A stretch of DNA of 64,000 bases from Haematococcus lacustris (GCA_030144725.1 JASKMD010000006.1:8589256-8653255), one strand, 5' to 3'; positions 24,105-37,817 are shown, numbered from the stretch's first letter. Numbers and translations are program-made. The notes: generated by a model from the sequence alone, not told the origin.

Positions 24105-27100
24105 CTTTCGAGTACATGGTCTTTCAGAAGAAAACAAGCCTAGAAACATACTTGAAGAGATTGTTTGGTGAGCTGAGCTGCACCCCAAACGCCTTACCCA
24201 CAACAACCCAGCCTCCATGTGCTTTTCACAACATTACCATGTCATTGTGAAGGTTTCCATCTCAGGCCCAACATGCACCGACAGACTGACGGGTCAACAA
24301 CTGACCTTTAGGCACCTTGACCCTCGCACCAGCCTGCCCCTGCACGCTACCACTGCTGGTGTGGGCAGGTACAAGGCCAAGGAGGTTGAGGCTATGCGCA
24401 GCAAGCTATCACTGGCTGCTCTTGCGGGCCTGGTCAAAGCAGCCCCACCTCCGAGGGACTTCAAGGCAGCTATCCAGCAGAAAGCAGCAGAAACAGGTGT
24501 GCAGCAGCACCACCTGTAGGAGCAGCAGCGGGAGCAGCAGGAGCAGCAGAAACAGCTGCAGGAGGTAGGGTCAGCCATCCCAGCCCCAACCCGTGCAGTT
24601 GGAGCAGTAGAAGGAGCAGCAGCTGAGTATGACCAGGGCTAGGGTTGTCCATTTGTTGAGGGATTGAGGTGCTGGTCTGCAGCAAAGCTGTGCAGTGGGC
24701 TGTAATGCCTGCTGGGGCAGGTAAGGGCTGGGGTCGGGGCTGTGCCAGGGACCGTGCTGTGCCCAGCTATCAGCAAGCACGGTGGGTGAGGATCCCTAGG
24801 GCATCTAACTTCATTTGGACAAAACATCCCTTTGCCACCACCGCGCACCGCAATGGATGCTGTCCACGCAGCGCAGCAGGGATGGGCTACAGAGGTGCCG
24901 TACCGGGCAATTGGTCCTGCGGCGATGCCGATGTCGCGGCTCGCTGTCTCCCGGTGCAGGCAAACCTGGGCTGATCGCGGAGGTGAAGAAGGCATCGCCC
25001 AGCAAGGGGATTATTCAACCGGACTTTGATGCAGTGCGCATCGCGAAGGCGTACGAGGCGGGCGGAGCGGCGTGCCTCAGCGTGTTGACGGACGAGAAGT
25101 TCTTCCAGGGCAGCTTCGACAACTTGCGCCTGATTCGGGCTGCAGGGGTCAGCTGCCCGCTGCTGTGCAAGGAGTTTATTGTTGAGGCGTACCAGGTGTT
25201 CAAGGCCAGGGCCAGGTGAGGCTGTGCAGGCGCTCCTTAGGAAAACCACCACCGCTCAGTAAGAGCAGGGACATGGTATGCCAATGTCACTAGCAGTGTT
25301 GGCGGCAACAATTATGGCGACAGTAGCAGCGGAGGCAGCAGCAGCAGCGCCAGCGCCAGCAGCGGCGACGGCAACAATGGCAGCGTTGGCAGAAGCGGAT
25401 GGAGCGACAACAATGGCAGCAGCAGCTACTGCAGGACTGCAGCAGGGTGCAGTGGGAAGCTATGGCAGCAGGGTGAAGCCAGCCAGGCTGCAATGCCGTG
25501 AGGCGCTAGGAAGCAGCAGAGCAGTGGGCATGCTCTGTGTGTTAAACTTGAGGGGCTCTTGGGGTCAGGTCCTCCATCACATCACATAGGTCGCAGGCAA
25601 GGTCAATGCACTAGGCATCACCTCTCTGCCTCCGTGCAACTGCTGCTGCTCTCACCACTACTCACACCTACTACATCTACGCTGCCTACACCACTGCACC
25701 ACTCACACTCCCTGCTGCCTGCCTGATGCTGGCCCCTGCTCCCTCCCTCCCTCCCTCCTTCCCTCCCTCCTGCTGCCACCACCTCCGTAAGCATTGAGAC
25801 AGTCAGAGTTGCCCTGCCGCTGCAGTGGCGCTGATGCCATCCTGCTGATCGCCTCCGTGTTGCCTAATCAGGACCTGGCGTACTTCATGAAGGCGGCCAG
25901 TAACCTGGGCATGCAGTGTCTAATAGAGGTGGGAGGAGCAAGCTGGACATGCAATGCCTAGCATCGGCAAGGGCAGCAGCCTGCTACAGCAGCCAGCCAT
26001 GCCCCATGCTGTGCCCAAGGCCAGCTAAGCGCCTAGGTAGGCAAGGGGCTGTGCAGGCAGGGTGAGGTGAGGGTGCCTGGCAGTCCCACTGGCATGGCAA
26101 GTGCGCTGAAGTCAGAGCTGGTGAGGGGCTCACAAGGTTAGGAGTCTGGCCATGACACCTCCTGCAGCACCTGGGCAAACTGGGTACTTGACAAAGGCAC
26201 CAGCTGGGCAGGGTGGGGTCACCAGGGGGTCTGCAGCTCAAAGGCCTTGGCAGTGGCAGCAGCCTGCCTGCCTGCTTCCTCAGGCTGTGGCTCCAGGGCC
26301 CGGCATCATGCCTGAGACCGCCGGCCTCAGCTGCATTGAGGAGGGAAGGCTAGCGTGGGCTGTGTGAGGAGGGAATGCTGGCTGGCACCCCCCGGCAGGT
26401 GCACACTGAAGCTGAGCTGGCACGCGTGCTGAGGCTGGAGGGCGTGGAGGCTCACCTGCTGGGCATAAACAACCGCGACCTGGGCACCTTCAAGGTCGAC
26501 CTGGGCCTGACACGGGACCTGATGGCCAGCGCTGCAGGCCAAGAGGTGAGAGACTGGGAGGGATGAGGGGGAGGGCTCGTCAGCAGCTGCCATTTTAGCA
26601 TGGGGGAGAGGGGCAGAGTGTAGCAGGGGTGGCTGGCCCAGGGTCTTGTGTCCATGAGAGGAGAAGGTGGGGCTCAGGGGGCGGCTGCTTGTATGTTTGA
26701 CAGCCAGAGCAAAGGTCAGGAGATGTCTGTTCTGTGCCACAAGACAAAAGATTAGCCTGAACCTCGTAGCTCCTCTGTCAATTTGTTCAGTTAGATTTTG
26801 AGCTGTGAAGGGTTGCGTTCAGGAAAGGGAAGGGCTTTGGTCTGGTACAATGGCTGCTGCGCTTAGTGGGGCGCTTGGCAGTGAAATAGAGGGCCAGAGG
26901 TCTGCGCAACCAGGCTGCTGTCGTATAGCTGCGCTGACCAAGCCCCTGAGCTAGGCGGCGCTGGAACTTGCAGGTCACGCGGAGAGGCATTCTGATGACC
27001 GGGGAGAGTGGCATTTTCACCTCCGACGATGTCGTCTTTGTGCAGAAGGTGGGTGATTCCTGTTTTGATTGCATAGTGTAGCGCGGTGCATTTACATCCT

Positions 27101-27308
27101 GCTGATGACAGTGTGGAATCAATCGTGACAGGCTATCGTGCAGGTGCATCGTCAAGTTTGATTGTAGCATCAGGCCACAGCGCATGACCTGTTGCCGTGC
27201 GTCGTCCTTCTCACGTAGGCTGGTGTGGGGGCGATCTTGGTGGGCGAATCTTTGGTCAAGCAAGGAGACCCGGCTCAAGGCATCCGTCAGCTGCTATCAC
27301 TAGCCTAG
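24105..27308 (+). CDS. indole-3-glycerol-phosphate synthase
   Basis: Converts carboxyphenylamino-deoxyribulose phosphate to indole-3-glycerol phosphate, a late tryptophan-pathway step, in the plastid in plants. Exons with consistent phases: 24105-24167, 24369-24496, 24960-25215, 25826-25928, 26399-26545, 26974-27048, 27219-27308. The start exon(s) and transit peptide are not resolved, so 24105 is a minimum. Family motifs in order: [37 protein letters not shown] (catalytic Glu, Lys); LLCKEFI (Lys); the CLIE Glu; GINNRDL (Asn); TGESGIF (Glu, Ser); [12 protein letters not shown]. All catalytic residues are present, so the enzyme should be active. It is convergent with the Phe-tRNA synthetase gene (stops 285 bases apart). 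Confidence 0.95.
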
Positions 27309-27592
27309 CTTGTGCCACGTGTCAATCCTAGAGCAAATGGCGGCGGCCGCACATTGGGACATTTTCCTCTACGGAGCCGCCATCACTTGGACACCGCGAA
27401 TGTCCAGCAGCACATTATGTGAGACAGTTACTGATATGATGCAAGCGCACATGGCGTGCTGCGTAGTGAAAGACATTTCGTGTGACAATACCAGCCGCTT
27501 TGCCAGAGTAAGAGCTGTGTAGTGGCATGCCGCATCGCAATGCATTAGCATCGACCAAAGTTTGGCTCAAAACCGCTGCGCGACTTACGCAG

Positions 27593-29104
27593 CTAGTCAC
27601 ATGCTGCCGCTTGGATGATGAGGGGCCTGTAAAACTGGTCAAAGCAAAACGGCTCGAGGTTCAGTTCCAGGGCGGACACTGGAAAAGGGATGTCGAACTT
27701 CTCCAGCACCTGCACCGCAATCGCCCACCAGCACCTGTTATGGGAGTGTCATCCAGCCCATCAGTCTTCCGTATGTAGTGGCTAACATGTCGCTCGGAAG
27801 CCAGTTCCCTAGCAGTTTATGTAACGCAAGATCTGTGCTCCTCAACAGCACCTCTAGCCATCAAGAGTGAAACTGGACGTGATGAATATCGATTAGGTCG
27901 CATACTTCGGCTGCACGATAGATAGAGGTCTGCTTGGTTGGGTGCAGGACAGAGGGTTGGACGCAGGACAGGCTCTGCCCCGGCCTACAGCAGCAGGACG
28001 AGGGCCTGGCCATCACCTATGCCATACCTCACGTAAGGCCCCCTCGTAGCGCTGTGATCCCTGGAGATTACACCCCCCCTCACTCTCTCAACCTTAAATC
28101 ATGCCTCTCCCCTTGCAATGGGCCCTTTTCCCTACTAGTCATGCAAGCACTTTTACAGCTCAATGCCTCAGCAGCCACACGAGCACACCAATCCAGCTCC
28201 CTCCCTGCCCACCCACACACCTCAGGGTGGACGACGCCGAAGCTTCCAACCTGGGTGCCCTTGGCCAGCACCTGCGCCTGGCGGCCTGGGAAGAAGACGG
28301 GGTCCTCCCCTGGTTGCAGGCAGTAGCTGCCGCCGTACTTTGCCTCCAAGCCCACCTCGCCAGCGCCTGCCAGGGGCACCCCCAGCACCTCCATCACGCG
28401 GTTCAGCAGGCCATGCACCTGCAGGCCACCGGCAGTGACACTGTACTGGCCAGTGACAGTGTCCACCAGCAGTGTTCACTGGCAGTCACTGGCACTGACT
28501 GGCAGGGACAGTTCAGTGGCCAGTGACAGTGTTCACCGGCAGCCGCGGTGGGAGGGCAGTAGGAGCATGCCCCGAGGCTTCTCTCCTCTTTTGATGCACA
28601 CCCAACGGCAAGGGTGACGTCTTTCTTTCTTTCTTTCTTTCACCATCAGCCACCGGCAGTCACTGGCAGCGACTGGCAGGGACAGTGCACCGGCAGCAAC
28701 ATGAGGACACAGTCTTTTCTTGCCTCCATTGGTCACTGCCACAGTTGGTTCTGCCCACACACCATCTCAAAGTTTGCCTCCTTGTTGCAGTACACGGCCA
28801 CCAGGCGGCGCTCGTTGCGTGCTCCCACTGCGCGACTGCTGTCCACCAGGATGACGTCGCTGGCCTCAAACAGCTTGATGGGCAGCGCCGCGTCCTTGTT
28901 GGCGCCCAGGGTCTTCAGGGCGGCGGCAAGCAGCGTGGAGCGGCACACCTGCAGGCCCAGGCATCACTTGGCTGCGAGGTGGAGGGGTGCATGAGGGTGT
29001 GTATTGCAGTCATGCAGCCATGTCACGATGATGATGATGTTGATGACGATGGTGCCGCTGCTGCCACCATCACCACAGCCGACTCTGCTCCCACCACTGC
29101 CACC

Positions 29105-29135
<31 letters not shown>

Positions 29136-29672
29136 CCGCAGCCACCGCCGCCGCTGCCGCAGCCACCGCCGCCGCTGCTGCCGCCGCCGCTGAAAATGAT
29201 GTGTGCTGGCTGAACACCAGTACGCAGCAGAGCACGTCTGGTGTGCCTAGCCTAAGAGCCAACGCTGCAGGACAGCAAGGTCGCCGGTGTTGCATGGCAG
29301 TGATGGTGGTGCCTGGTCCCAGCAGTGGTGGCAGAGAGGTGTACGCATCTGGTATGCCTGGCATGCCTGCTGGACTACAGGTTGCGGAGGGTGAAACTGA
29401 CAACAAGAATGCAATGTGAAGTGCTGTGGATGGTGCAGCCAAACGCCAGCTCAGGGGCAAGAGGAAGGCAGCAGAAAGGCAGCCTGAAGTGCTGCTGCTG
29501 CCCCTGCAGCCCCTGGCCCAGCCCCTGCTCCTGACTTGGTCCCTACCCCTGTTGCTGCCCCTGTTCCCACACCATAATGAGGTCAGTGATGGAGCGCATG
29601 CAGGGGACTGACCTCGAACTCCGCAGTGGCGGGGTTGCCAATCTCCACGACAGACCCCGGTGGGGAACACCC
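27593..29672 (-). CDS. phenylalanyl-tRNA synthetase beta subunit (3' exons)
   Basis: Four exons on the minus strand: about 29672-29613 (VVEIGNPATAEFE), 28948-28763 (VCRSTLLAAALKTL...KLFEASDVILVD...GARNERRLVAVYC), 28418-28221 (VHGLLNRVMEVLGV...DPVFFPGRQAQVLAKG...GSFGVVHPE) and 27709-27593 (VLEKFDIPFPVSALELNLEPF, stop). Phases agree at every junction. These match the C-terminal B6/B7-type domains of the cytosolic-type (archaeal/eukaryotic) beta chain, partner of the catalytic alpha chain. The N-terminal two thirds are missing: they must lie in the 29927-30426 gap or be absent. The 5' limit of the first visible exon is approximate. The large introns hold a tract of GCCGCTGCT repeats (29105-29195). 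Confidence 0.9.
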
Positions 29673-29926
29673 TCGCCGGAGGTGCTCTGAGTTCTCAGCC
29701 TTAGAGCACAGCGCCCTGCGCTCACAGCGTACAGGAGGGGGACAGCAGCACACAGAGAGTCTGCCCCAAGCCAGCCTGAGCTACGGCTGCCATTCACAGG
29801 CAGTTTGAGGGCAAGGTCAGTAAGACTATGATGGAGGACCTGGGTGCTACGGAGGTCATGCTGGAGGCCAGGCCTGTGTGCTGCACTAGCGGCCCTGTCA
29901 GTGTGTTGTAAGAGCGTGGTGCACAC

Positions 29927-30426
29927 NNNNNNNNNNNNNNNNNNNNNNNNNNNNNNNNNNNNNNNNNNNNNNNNNNNNNNNNNNNNNNNNNNNNNNNNNN
30001 NNNNNNNNNNNNNNNNNNNNNNNNNNNNNNNNNNNNNNNNNNNNNNNNNNNNNNNNNNNNNNNNNNNNNNNNNNNNNNNNNNNNNNNNNNNNNNNNNNNN
30101 NNNNNNNNNNNNNNNNNNNNNNNNNNNNNNNNNNNNNNNNNNNNNNNNNNNNNNNNNNNNNNNNNNNNNNNNNNNNNNNNNNNNNNNNNNNNNNNNNNNN
30201 NNNNNNNNNNNNNNNNNNNNNNNNNNNNNNNNNNNNNNNNNNNNNNNNNNNNNNNNNNNNNNNNNNNNNNNNNNNNNNNNNNNNNNNNNNNNNNNNNNNN
30301 NNNNNNNNNNNNNNNNNNNNNNNNNNNNNNNNNNNNNNNNNNNNNNNNNNNNNNNNNNNNNNNNNNNNNNNNNNNNNNNNNNNNNNNNNNNNNNNNNNNN
30401 NNNNNNNNNNNNNNNNNNNNNNNNNN
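29927..30426. other. assembly gap (500 N)
   Basis: Exactly 500 N, so a placeholder of unknown length. It lies where the 5' exons of the Phe-tRNA synthetase gene should be. Confidence 0.99.
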
Positions 30427-30547
30427 CGTCGCGTCTAGTCGAGTTGCGCTCCTTACTAGCCAGCCCTACCCTACCATGATAACTCAAACGTGTGGTTCAC
30501 ACTAGCTAGGCTGCTGTCACCAGGCCGTCACATGAGCGGCGCACAGA

Positions 30548-30609
30548 CCCCAGCCAGTGGAGCTGCAAGGACATCTGACAAGAGCTTCTGCCACACGGTC
30601 CCTGCAGGG
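30548..30609. repeat. duplicated 60-bp block, copy 1
   Basis: From CCCAGCCAGTGGAGCTGCAA to CCCTGCAGGG, near-identical to 31841-31902 (two visible substitutions). Flanks differ. It may be the end of a mobile element. Confidence 0.8.
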
Positions 30610-31840
30610 TCAGGCGACCCCAACTAACAAAAAATGACAGGAAACCGACCCCTGGTAGTAGGACGGCTTTAACTCTGCACTCACTGCGCCAAAAACTATG
30701 TTAGTTGGCTCACAATGTAGCCAAGCCGGCCAGCTACCCTTGACCCATGCAGAATAGTTATGCAGTCAGTAGGCCGTGCACAGCAAAGCTTCAAAGTTAC
30801 TAATTCAAATTTGAGCCACAGCGAGGCATGCAGTCATCGCTTCGACCGCCCGCGCCGCATAGGCTGCTCTACATGAGCATGCGCGTCGGAAGCAGCAGTC
30901 GGATCGGAAAGCGGATGCGGCAATGTGGCAATGAGCCCACCTCCCCCCATACCTGAGGGCAATGCCACAGCTCGACCATTCGGACTTACAGCATGCTACT
31001 TACTAGGTTAAGCTCCTCTAGGACAATGTTACAAACGCTCATACTCAGATAAGCCATACTCTCACTTTGGTCTGTGACCCTTAACTCCCTTAGCCAATCT
31101 CAGGGCCAGAGCCATGCAGTCAGTCACACAACTCCACACCACGACAGAGTTTGGACTCGGCTCCTCTGAGAGTTACACTCCCCTACATGCCATCCACCTG
31201 CGTGCAAAGTTTCATAGCTCAACTGCCACCCCACAGCCCCGTGGCCTTATTTCTGCCTGGTGACCATGATGTAACTTTGAAGATGTCAAACTCATAGAGG
31301 CCTGTGTTGTTGGTTTTGCGGTTTGTTTCAAGAGATCCGCCAATGAGTAAGGAACAACAATTCTATGTCGCTTTTCCTCTAGGTGCAACGGGTGCAACAC
31401 AGTGAAGGGCACAGTGGAGGGGGGGGGGGTGGTACCCCGGTGCTACCTTCGTGTGCGCCGACCCAAATGATGTGTTCGGCGAGAAGCGAAGATAGATTAT
31501 GCTTCACCGGCCCCGTCTAGGTGCCCTGCACGCCCGGCAGGCATCGCGTTGGGTGTCAGCCGGACATTCCATTTGTGCACAACCAGCTCACTACGCAAGG
31601 TAGATGGGTTCCCTGCGATGTGGCTCACCGTGCCAAGGAGACCCGTCTCGCCGCTGTGATTTGTTCGCGGGCACATGTAGCAGTACACGAGCAAAGACTC
31701 CAATGGCTAGCGCTGATGGTCAGATTACGCGGACTAACTCGTGGCTGCCAATGTGCTAAACGCTATTGAAAACGGTGCAGTATTGAGAGAGAATCTGCAT
31801 GAACATTACCAACCCCATGTTGGGGCCGCCTGCCGGTGGA

Positions 31841-31902
31841 TCCCAGCCGGTGGAGCTACAAGGACATCTGACAAGAGCTTCTGCCACACGGTCCCTGCAG
31901 GG
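31841..31902. repeat. duplicated 60-bp block, copy 2
   Basis: Second copy of 30548-30609, same orientation, 1.3 kb away. Confidence 0.8.
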
Positions 31903-32235
31903 CCGCTGCATGGATACGAATGCAACTGCAGCAATTCTTATTACCGTTGGAATGGTTAAGATTGCTGGTCAGACTTAGCGACGGCAAAGCAGTACATGAC
32001 GAGCTGTGTGAGCTCGGAAACAAGCAAGGCCGTCGCCCCTAGATGCGCGGACAGTCGCTTTGGTGCCTGTACCTCCGCTGCGTCTTGATCGCGGGGTTTT
32101 TAGTCGGTCCTCGCACACTCGGCAACACGGTGGACGACAGCCCAGCGCTCCTGCGATCTGTGGTGCGGTCACGATTCACCCTTGCCCCTGTGTGTGGAGT
32201 AGTGTAAAGCAGCTGCGGTTTTGCACGAACTGCAG

Positions 32236-35200
32236 GAAGCTGAAGAGGTTGACACGAGTCCGTCCTGCCCCGTTGGCCAACCCTGCAGCAGCAGTAGCAG
32301 CAGCAGCAAGTTACCCTCTATTGACGCAGCCCCATACACAACTTCGCAGCTGAACCTGGAGGCAGTGAGCGCAAGCCAGGGATCAACCTCCGTGCTGCAC
32401 AGCGCCTCCCTGCCCACGCACCCCACAGCAGGTGCTGCAAGTGAATCTTCCATCCCACCAGCCAGCCAGTCCCCCGCCGCCACATGTGGCTCTGACTCCA
32501 CACGCTGTCCAGCTGACTCCAGTGCTGACCTTCCAAATCCCTCAACCCCTCAGTTCGCACACAGCCTGGCAGTGGGCCCGGCGCTGCTCTTGGAGGCCTT
32601 GCCTGTTGCTCAGCCATCCCTCACAACCATCCCCCACACGGCCAGCCTTGGCCCAGCAACCCCGCCAGCGGTTGAGCGGCCAAAGCGGTCTCCCCTCCTC
32701 ATCCCCTCGCCTGATGAGTTTGGCAAGGACCAGGCGACCAGCCTCAGTATAGGCGGTCAGCAAAGCAGCAGTGGCAGCAGCAGCAGCGGGGGCCTGCAGG
32801 GCCTGTCAGGGGAGCATGCATCCAGCCATGGGGCACCGAGCCATGGATCGGCTGCGTGGCTGGCAGCAGCAGGCCGGCAGGCGGGTGGGGAGGCGGCAGC
32901 GGGAGGTGACAGGCTGCTGGGCGCAGGCCCTGGGGCTGGCGGTGGCTGGGCAGAGAATGGTGCCAGCGCCTCCAACCCAGGAGGCCAGCGGGCGCTAGGG
33001 GAGGAGGAGGAGCAGGAGCGCCACATTAACCTGGCGGCAGCAGGTGAGCTCAGGCAGAGGCCCTGACTGCGGCGTCTGGGGTGGGGCAGGATGTGGGGTG
33101 GGCAGCCTACGGGCTGCGCCAGTGCCTGCTGCCACCTGTTGCCCCTAACACACGTGCCTGGAAGGTGTGAGCTGGCAGAGTCAGGCAGAGGCCCTGGCTG
33201 CTGGGCAGGGCAGGGGCCAGAGGCGGGGAGATGGGAATCCAGCTGTCCTCAGGATCAAGGGGTGGCGGGCACTGAACAGGAGGTCCTGCCCAGAGGGTGG
33301 AGGCCACAGGCCAGAGGGCCAAAGGTGGCAACACCAGAGGTCTCTCTTCATGCCAAGTCAATCACAGATGTGCTATCATGGAAAGCAAATACGGGATCCA
33401 GCCAACCTGCAGCCAGCACCTGGCAAGGGCTGTATGGGACTAGAGGCAACCGCAGCAGCAAGATGAGGAGGGCCGGGCCAATGGCCTTAGCAGGGGTGAC
33501 CACAAGCAGCTCATCAGCAGCACCAGGCTGGGTTCAGGCCGGAGGGCTCAGGTTTCAGGAGTGGGGCGGTCTGAGGGCAAGCTGGGCCACTCGCGAGACA
33601 CATGTGGCCGACATGCACCCCGCTGGCCTGCACTGCTGTGGGCTGTGGCTCGCCTGCCAGCCCTCTGCTCCCTGCCGCTGCTGCTGTGCTGACGTGGCAC
33701 ATCATGCCATTACACCCATGAGGCATCACTGCAGAAGCAGAGTCCATGGTTCAAGCCAACTTGGCGTCCCTGACCTGACCTGACCTGACCTGACCTGACC
33801 TGACCTGACCTGACCTGACCTGACCTGACCTGACCTGACCTGACCTGACCTGACCTGACCTGACCTGACCTGACCTGACCTGACCTGACCTGACCTGACC
33901 TGACCTGACCTGACCTGACCTGACCTGACCTGACCTGACCTGACCTGACCTGACCTGGCCTGGCCTGACCTGACCTGACCTGACCTGACCTGACCTGACC
34001 TGAGGTTCCTGTGTGTCACCTGATTGCTGTAAGCAGCTGACGGGGCCACAGTGGTGGCCGCCAACAAGGAAGCCCGCAAGCCTGAGAAGACCATAGATGG
34101 GGACGACGACAGCTTTGTGCGCAACGCATGTGCAGCGCAGAAGTGGATCATCCTGGAGTTGTCGCAGGTGCAGGCAGAGCAGGGGCGGCAGGGGTCAGAG
34201 CAGGGGCGGCAGGCGGCCAGGAGCACATGCAGCCAAGGGACGGAGCTGAAGGGAAGGTAGCCCTCAGCTCTCTGTGCACAGCCGCTAGTAAGGGTGCAGC
34301 ATGCCTTTCCTATAAGTGTGCCAGCTACCCCTCCTCCCTGGGCCCCTCCCTGCATCCTCCCTCTGTTGCACAGCCCTGCGACCCTGCCTGGTAGCCTGCA
34401 GCCACCCTTCAGTTTTAGCTGCCACCTTGCCGCCGCTACCTTTCAGCTGCTACCTTCCACTGCAGCCATGGCTAGGCAGCAGCTGAACCCTGCTGTCCCT
34501 GAAGCTGCGGGCTGGTCACTGTCAGGGCACAAGGGGGCAGGGGCAGCCGCCACGCTTTGCTGTGGATGAGGCGGGATGCAGGGGCTGAGGCACTAGGTGA
34601 CCTGTGGCTGTGGCCACCCTGACCCTACCCTGACCCTGCCTTGACCCTGCCTTGACTGTTGCCTGGTCAAATGCTGGTCAGTGCTCTTGGCAAGGCCTTG
34701 GAAGTCCGTGGGCAACAACCAGCCGTCAGCTGTAGGCACCACAGCCTCGCCCCTCTTGCTGCTGGACGTTCCCAGGCCCTGTCCTGCTAAGCCTTCATGA
34801 CCTGCTGCTGCCCTGCACCAAGCCCTAGGCGGACCACTGAAGGTCACGCAGACATGCATGGCTGGCCCTGCCCTGGCCTGTCCTGCTCTGCCCTGGATTT
34901 GCCCTGGCTCAGCCCTGGCTTTCCTGAGGACCTGTCCTGCTCGTGGTGTTGCAGTTGGGGCGGGTGGACGAGGTGGAGCTGGTGATGACAGAGATGTACA
35001 GGTGAGTCGTGGGCAGCCAACTCAAGGAGGCTCAGCGGGCCAGGGCTTGGGTACGCTGAGCAGCAAGAGGGGCGAGGCTGTAGTGCCTACAGCTGCCGGC
35101 TGGTTGTTGCCTACACCTGCCCATGGCCTCGCCATGCTGCAAGAGGGGCAGGCAGCGGGGCAGGCAGTGCACAGGGGACACAAGCGCACTGCATGGACGA

Positions 35201-37817
35201 CTATGCCTGTGCATGAGCAGTCAAGTTGAGACATAGAGGGAAAGGGGCTCTGGGCTAAAATCATGCTGGGTGACTTGGCTTGCACAAAGGTGGATTGCCT
35301 GAGGTGCAGGGCATGGCAGGGGGGCGCCGGGTCTACAGGCATCCAGTGCTGATGCTTACCCCTGCTCCTACCTCTCTCCTGCCTCCATGCCCTCAACGGA
35401 CCGAACTGATACATCAACTTACAAAAAATTGGGTCTGGCCTGAACTGACTTGCCCTTATTGTACTTACCATCTTTTACTATTCGCAGCTCCCGTGTCCGC
35501 GACTTCAGCGTGAAGGGCCGGCAGAGCCATCCGCGTAAGGACGGCCCCTCCAGCGACTATCCGCGCTTCTTTGATTCCGAGTCGTGGCAGCTGCTAGGCG
35601 ACTTCACCGCCGCCAACCGCAAAGGCGCGCAGCTGTTCAAGATGCCACTGAGGCGCCGGATCAGGTGCGAGCAAAGGGCGACGTGGGATTGGGGCGTAAG
35701 GCGATGACGAGTCGCTGCCTAGCTGGCACAGTGATGGTCAACATAGTCCCGCAAGCTGGACTGCCTCACTGCCCGCCCCACTGCCTGCCCCTCCCCCTCT
35801 CCAGGTACCTGCTGTTCCAGTTCCACACCCACTATGGTGCTGAGGAGGTGTGCGCCCTGAACTCCATCAGCGTGCTGGGGGTGTCTGCTGCCCAGGAGCT
35901 GGAGGAGGCTCTGGCACGACAGCTGGCACCGGACCCCCTCCCACCCCACCCCAGCCCTCCCACCCCTCCTCACCACGCCCAGCCATCCCCCGCTGCACCC
36001 CCCACCGCAGCCACAGCCAGCCAGCACCCAGCTGTCCCTGCTGGCCCTGCAGCTGCAGCTACAGCCAGCAAGCAGCGCCCTGGGGAAGCACCTGAGGTCA
36101 GGGCATCAGGCTCAGCCACGCCCCTACAGGTGGACCCTGCACCCGTCCTGACCCCCCCTTCCTCCACCATGCCATCATGCGGTGCTGAGGCACTGGCCTC
36201 CACCTCCCCTCCAGCCCCACCACCGGCCTCCCTGCCCGCTGGACAGCCTGCTGCCAGTGCCCCTGAGCAGGGCCCCGCACCTTCACTGCAAGCAGTACCG
36301 CTGCTGCCCATGGAGCCGTCACCGCTGTCATCAGGAATGCAAGTGGCCCTTGGGCCAGCAGGGGAGGTGGTTACTTCGGTTGGTGCCGTGCTGCAGGAGC
36401 AGGTAGGGTCAGTGCCTGGGGCAGCAGCATCCTTGCCAGCACCAACACCAACAACCCCCTTGCTGCCAGCAGGCGCACCCACACCGGCAGCAGCAGCAGG
36501 AGGAGGAGGAGGAGGAGGAGGAGGAGGCGGTCAGGCTTACGAGATTAGCACAGGCTTCTTGTCGAGCACTACTCCTCAGGGGCCTGAGGGGCCGGTGACA
36601 GCAGCAGCGCTCAGCCCGCAGCAGGCTGGCCAGCACCACGCCAGCTCTGACCAGCCCCACCTAGGGACACAGACAGCCTCTGACAGCAGCACCAGCAGCA
36701 CCAACTACGACAGCAGCAGCAGCAGCAGCAGCCTTGATGACAACACCGGTAGCTGGACTGGCAGCAGCAGCAGCAGCAGCCCCACCCCCCAGCTGCCGGT
36801 AGCAGGGCAGGTCACCTTGGACCTGACCCTGGCAACCTCCCCTGCTGGCAGCCCCCTCCCCGCTGCCCTCAGCCCCCCTGACCCTGCCACACAAGGTGGT
36901 GGGGTGCACCTGCAGCAGCAGCAGCAGCAGGAGGAGGAGGGGAAGGCGGCACCTGCTGCAGGACCTCCTAGCCCCCAGGTCTCAGCCGCTGGCCTGCAGG
37001 CTGAGCCACCTGAAGGCGATGCCCCTGACTCTCCAGCTGACCTCCATACCTCAAGCCAGGGATTCCCGGCCGCTGTCCCTCCCACTTGGCCTGACGAGGC
37101 CCCAGCTGCCGCCCCACCTTTGCCCGCTGCCTCAGCCCCCGCCCCTGGGGCAATGGCCCAGCAAGCTGAGCCTGAGCCAGCACCAGCAGCAGCGGAGGCG
37201 GGGCAACACGCAGCGCCCGTTGCCGGGCAGCCGGGCAGCCCTGACCCAGCTCAGGAGGGCGAGGGTCAGCCTGGGGCAGCCCATGCCTCAGCAGCCGTGG
37301 CCCCTCTGGTGCCGTCTGGAGCCACAGACCTTGAGGCCCCTGTAGCCTCCCCCTCACACCCTGGCCGTGAGGGTGCCAGTTTAGGCACTGTGCCTGAGGC
37401 TGATGCTGGGTCAGCCAGTGAGGGCTCAGCCAGCACTGCTGCTGATGGCGCACAGGGGGGGCAGCAGGGTGAGCCAGCTTCTGGTGCGCTGCAGGGCGCT
37501 GCAGCTTGTGCTCAGCCAGCTGATGGCGGGGGCCAGGGAGATGGCAGCCAGCAGGCCGGGCCGGGGCTGGTCAGCTGCAGCAGCGGCGGCGGCGGTAGTG
37601 GTGATGGTGGTGGTGATGGTGTTGACGACCCAGGCGGTGGCCAGTGTTGGCAACCCTCACCCAGCCATGCTGGTGGTGATGGTGGTGATGGTGGTGATGG
37701 TGGCACAGACAGCAGCTGTGAAGGAGCAGGGGCGGCATCAGGTGCCATACAGCAGGACCCTCTAGCTCCAGCACGAGATGCCGCCAGCAGTGCGCCCCCC
37801 CTGGCCCCCTCCCCAGT

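Larger units (their letters stand above)
30427..32235. other. no recognised gene; dispersed repeat pieces
   Basis: The gap edge begins with a TAGTCGAGTTGCGCTCC patch related to 4010-4060. A roughly 60-bp block is duplicated here (30548-30609 and 31841-31902). A short G-run is at 31420-31430. The first exon(s) of the SUN-domain gene, including any signal peptide, should lie in 31950-32235 but no start can be fixed. Confidence 0.5.

Noticed and set aside
28685..29419. Ala-rich plus-strand ORF opposite the Phe-tRNA synthetase exons
   Set aside because: It is a shadow of the minus-strand exon and of a GCCGCTGCT repeat in an intron.
29810..29926. Plus-strand exon (FEGKVSKTMMEDLGATEVML)
   Set aside because: A plausible peptide but short, cut by the gap, with no partner exon and no family match.
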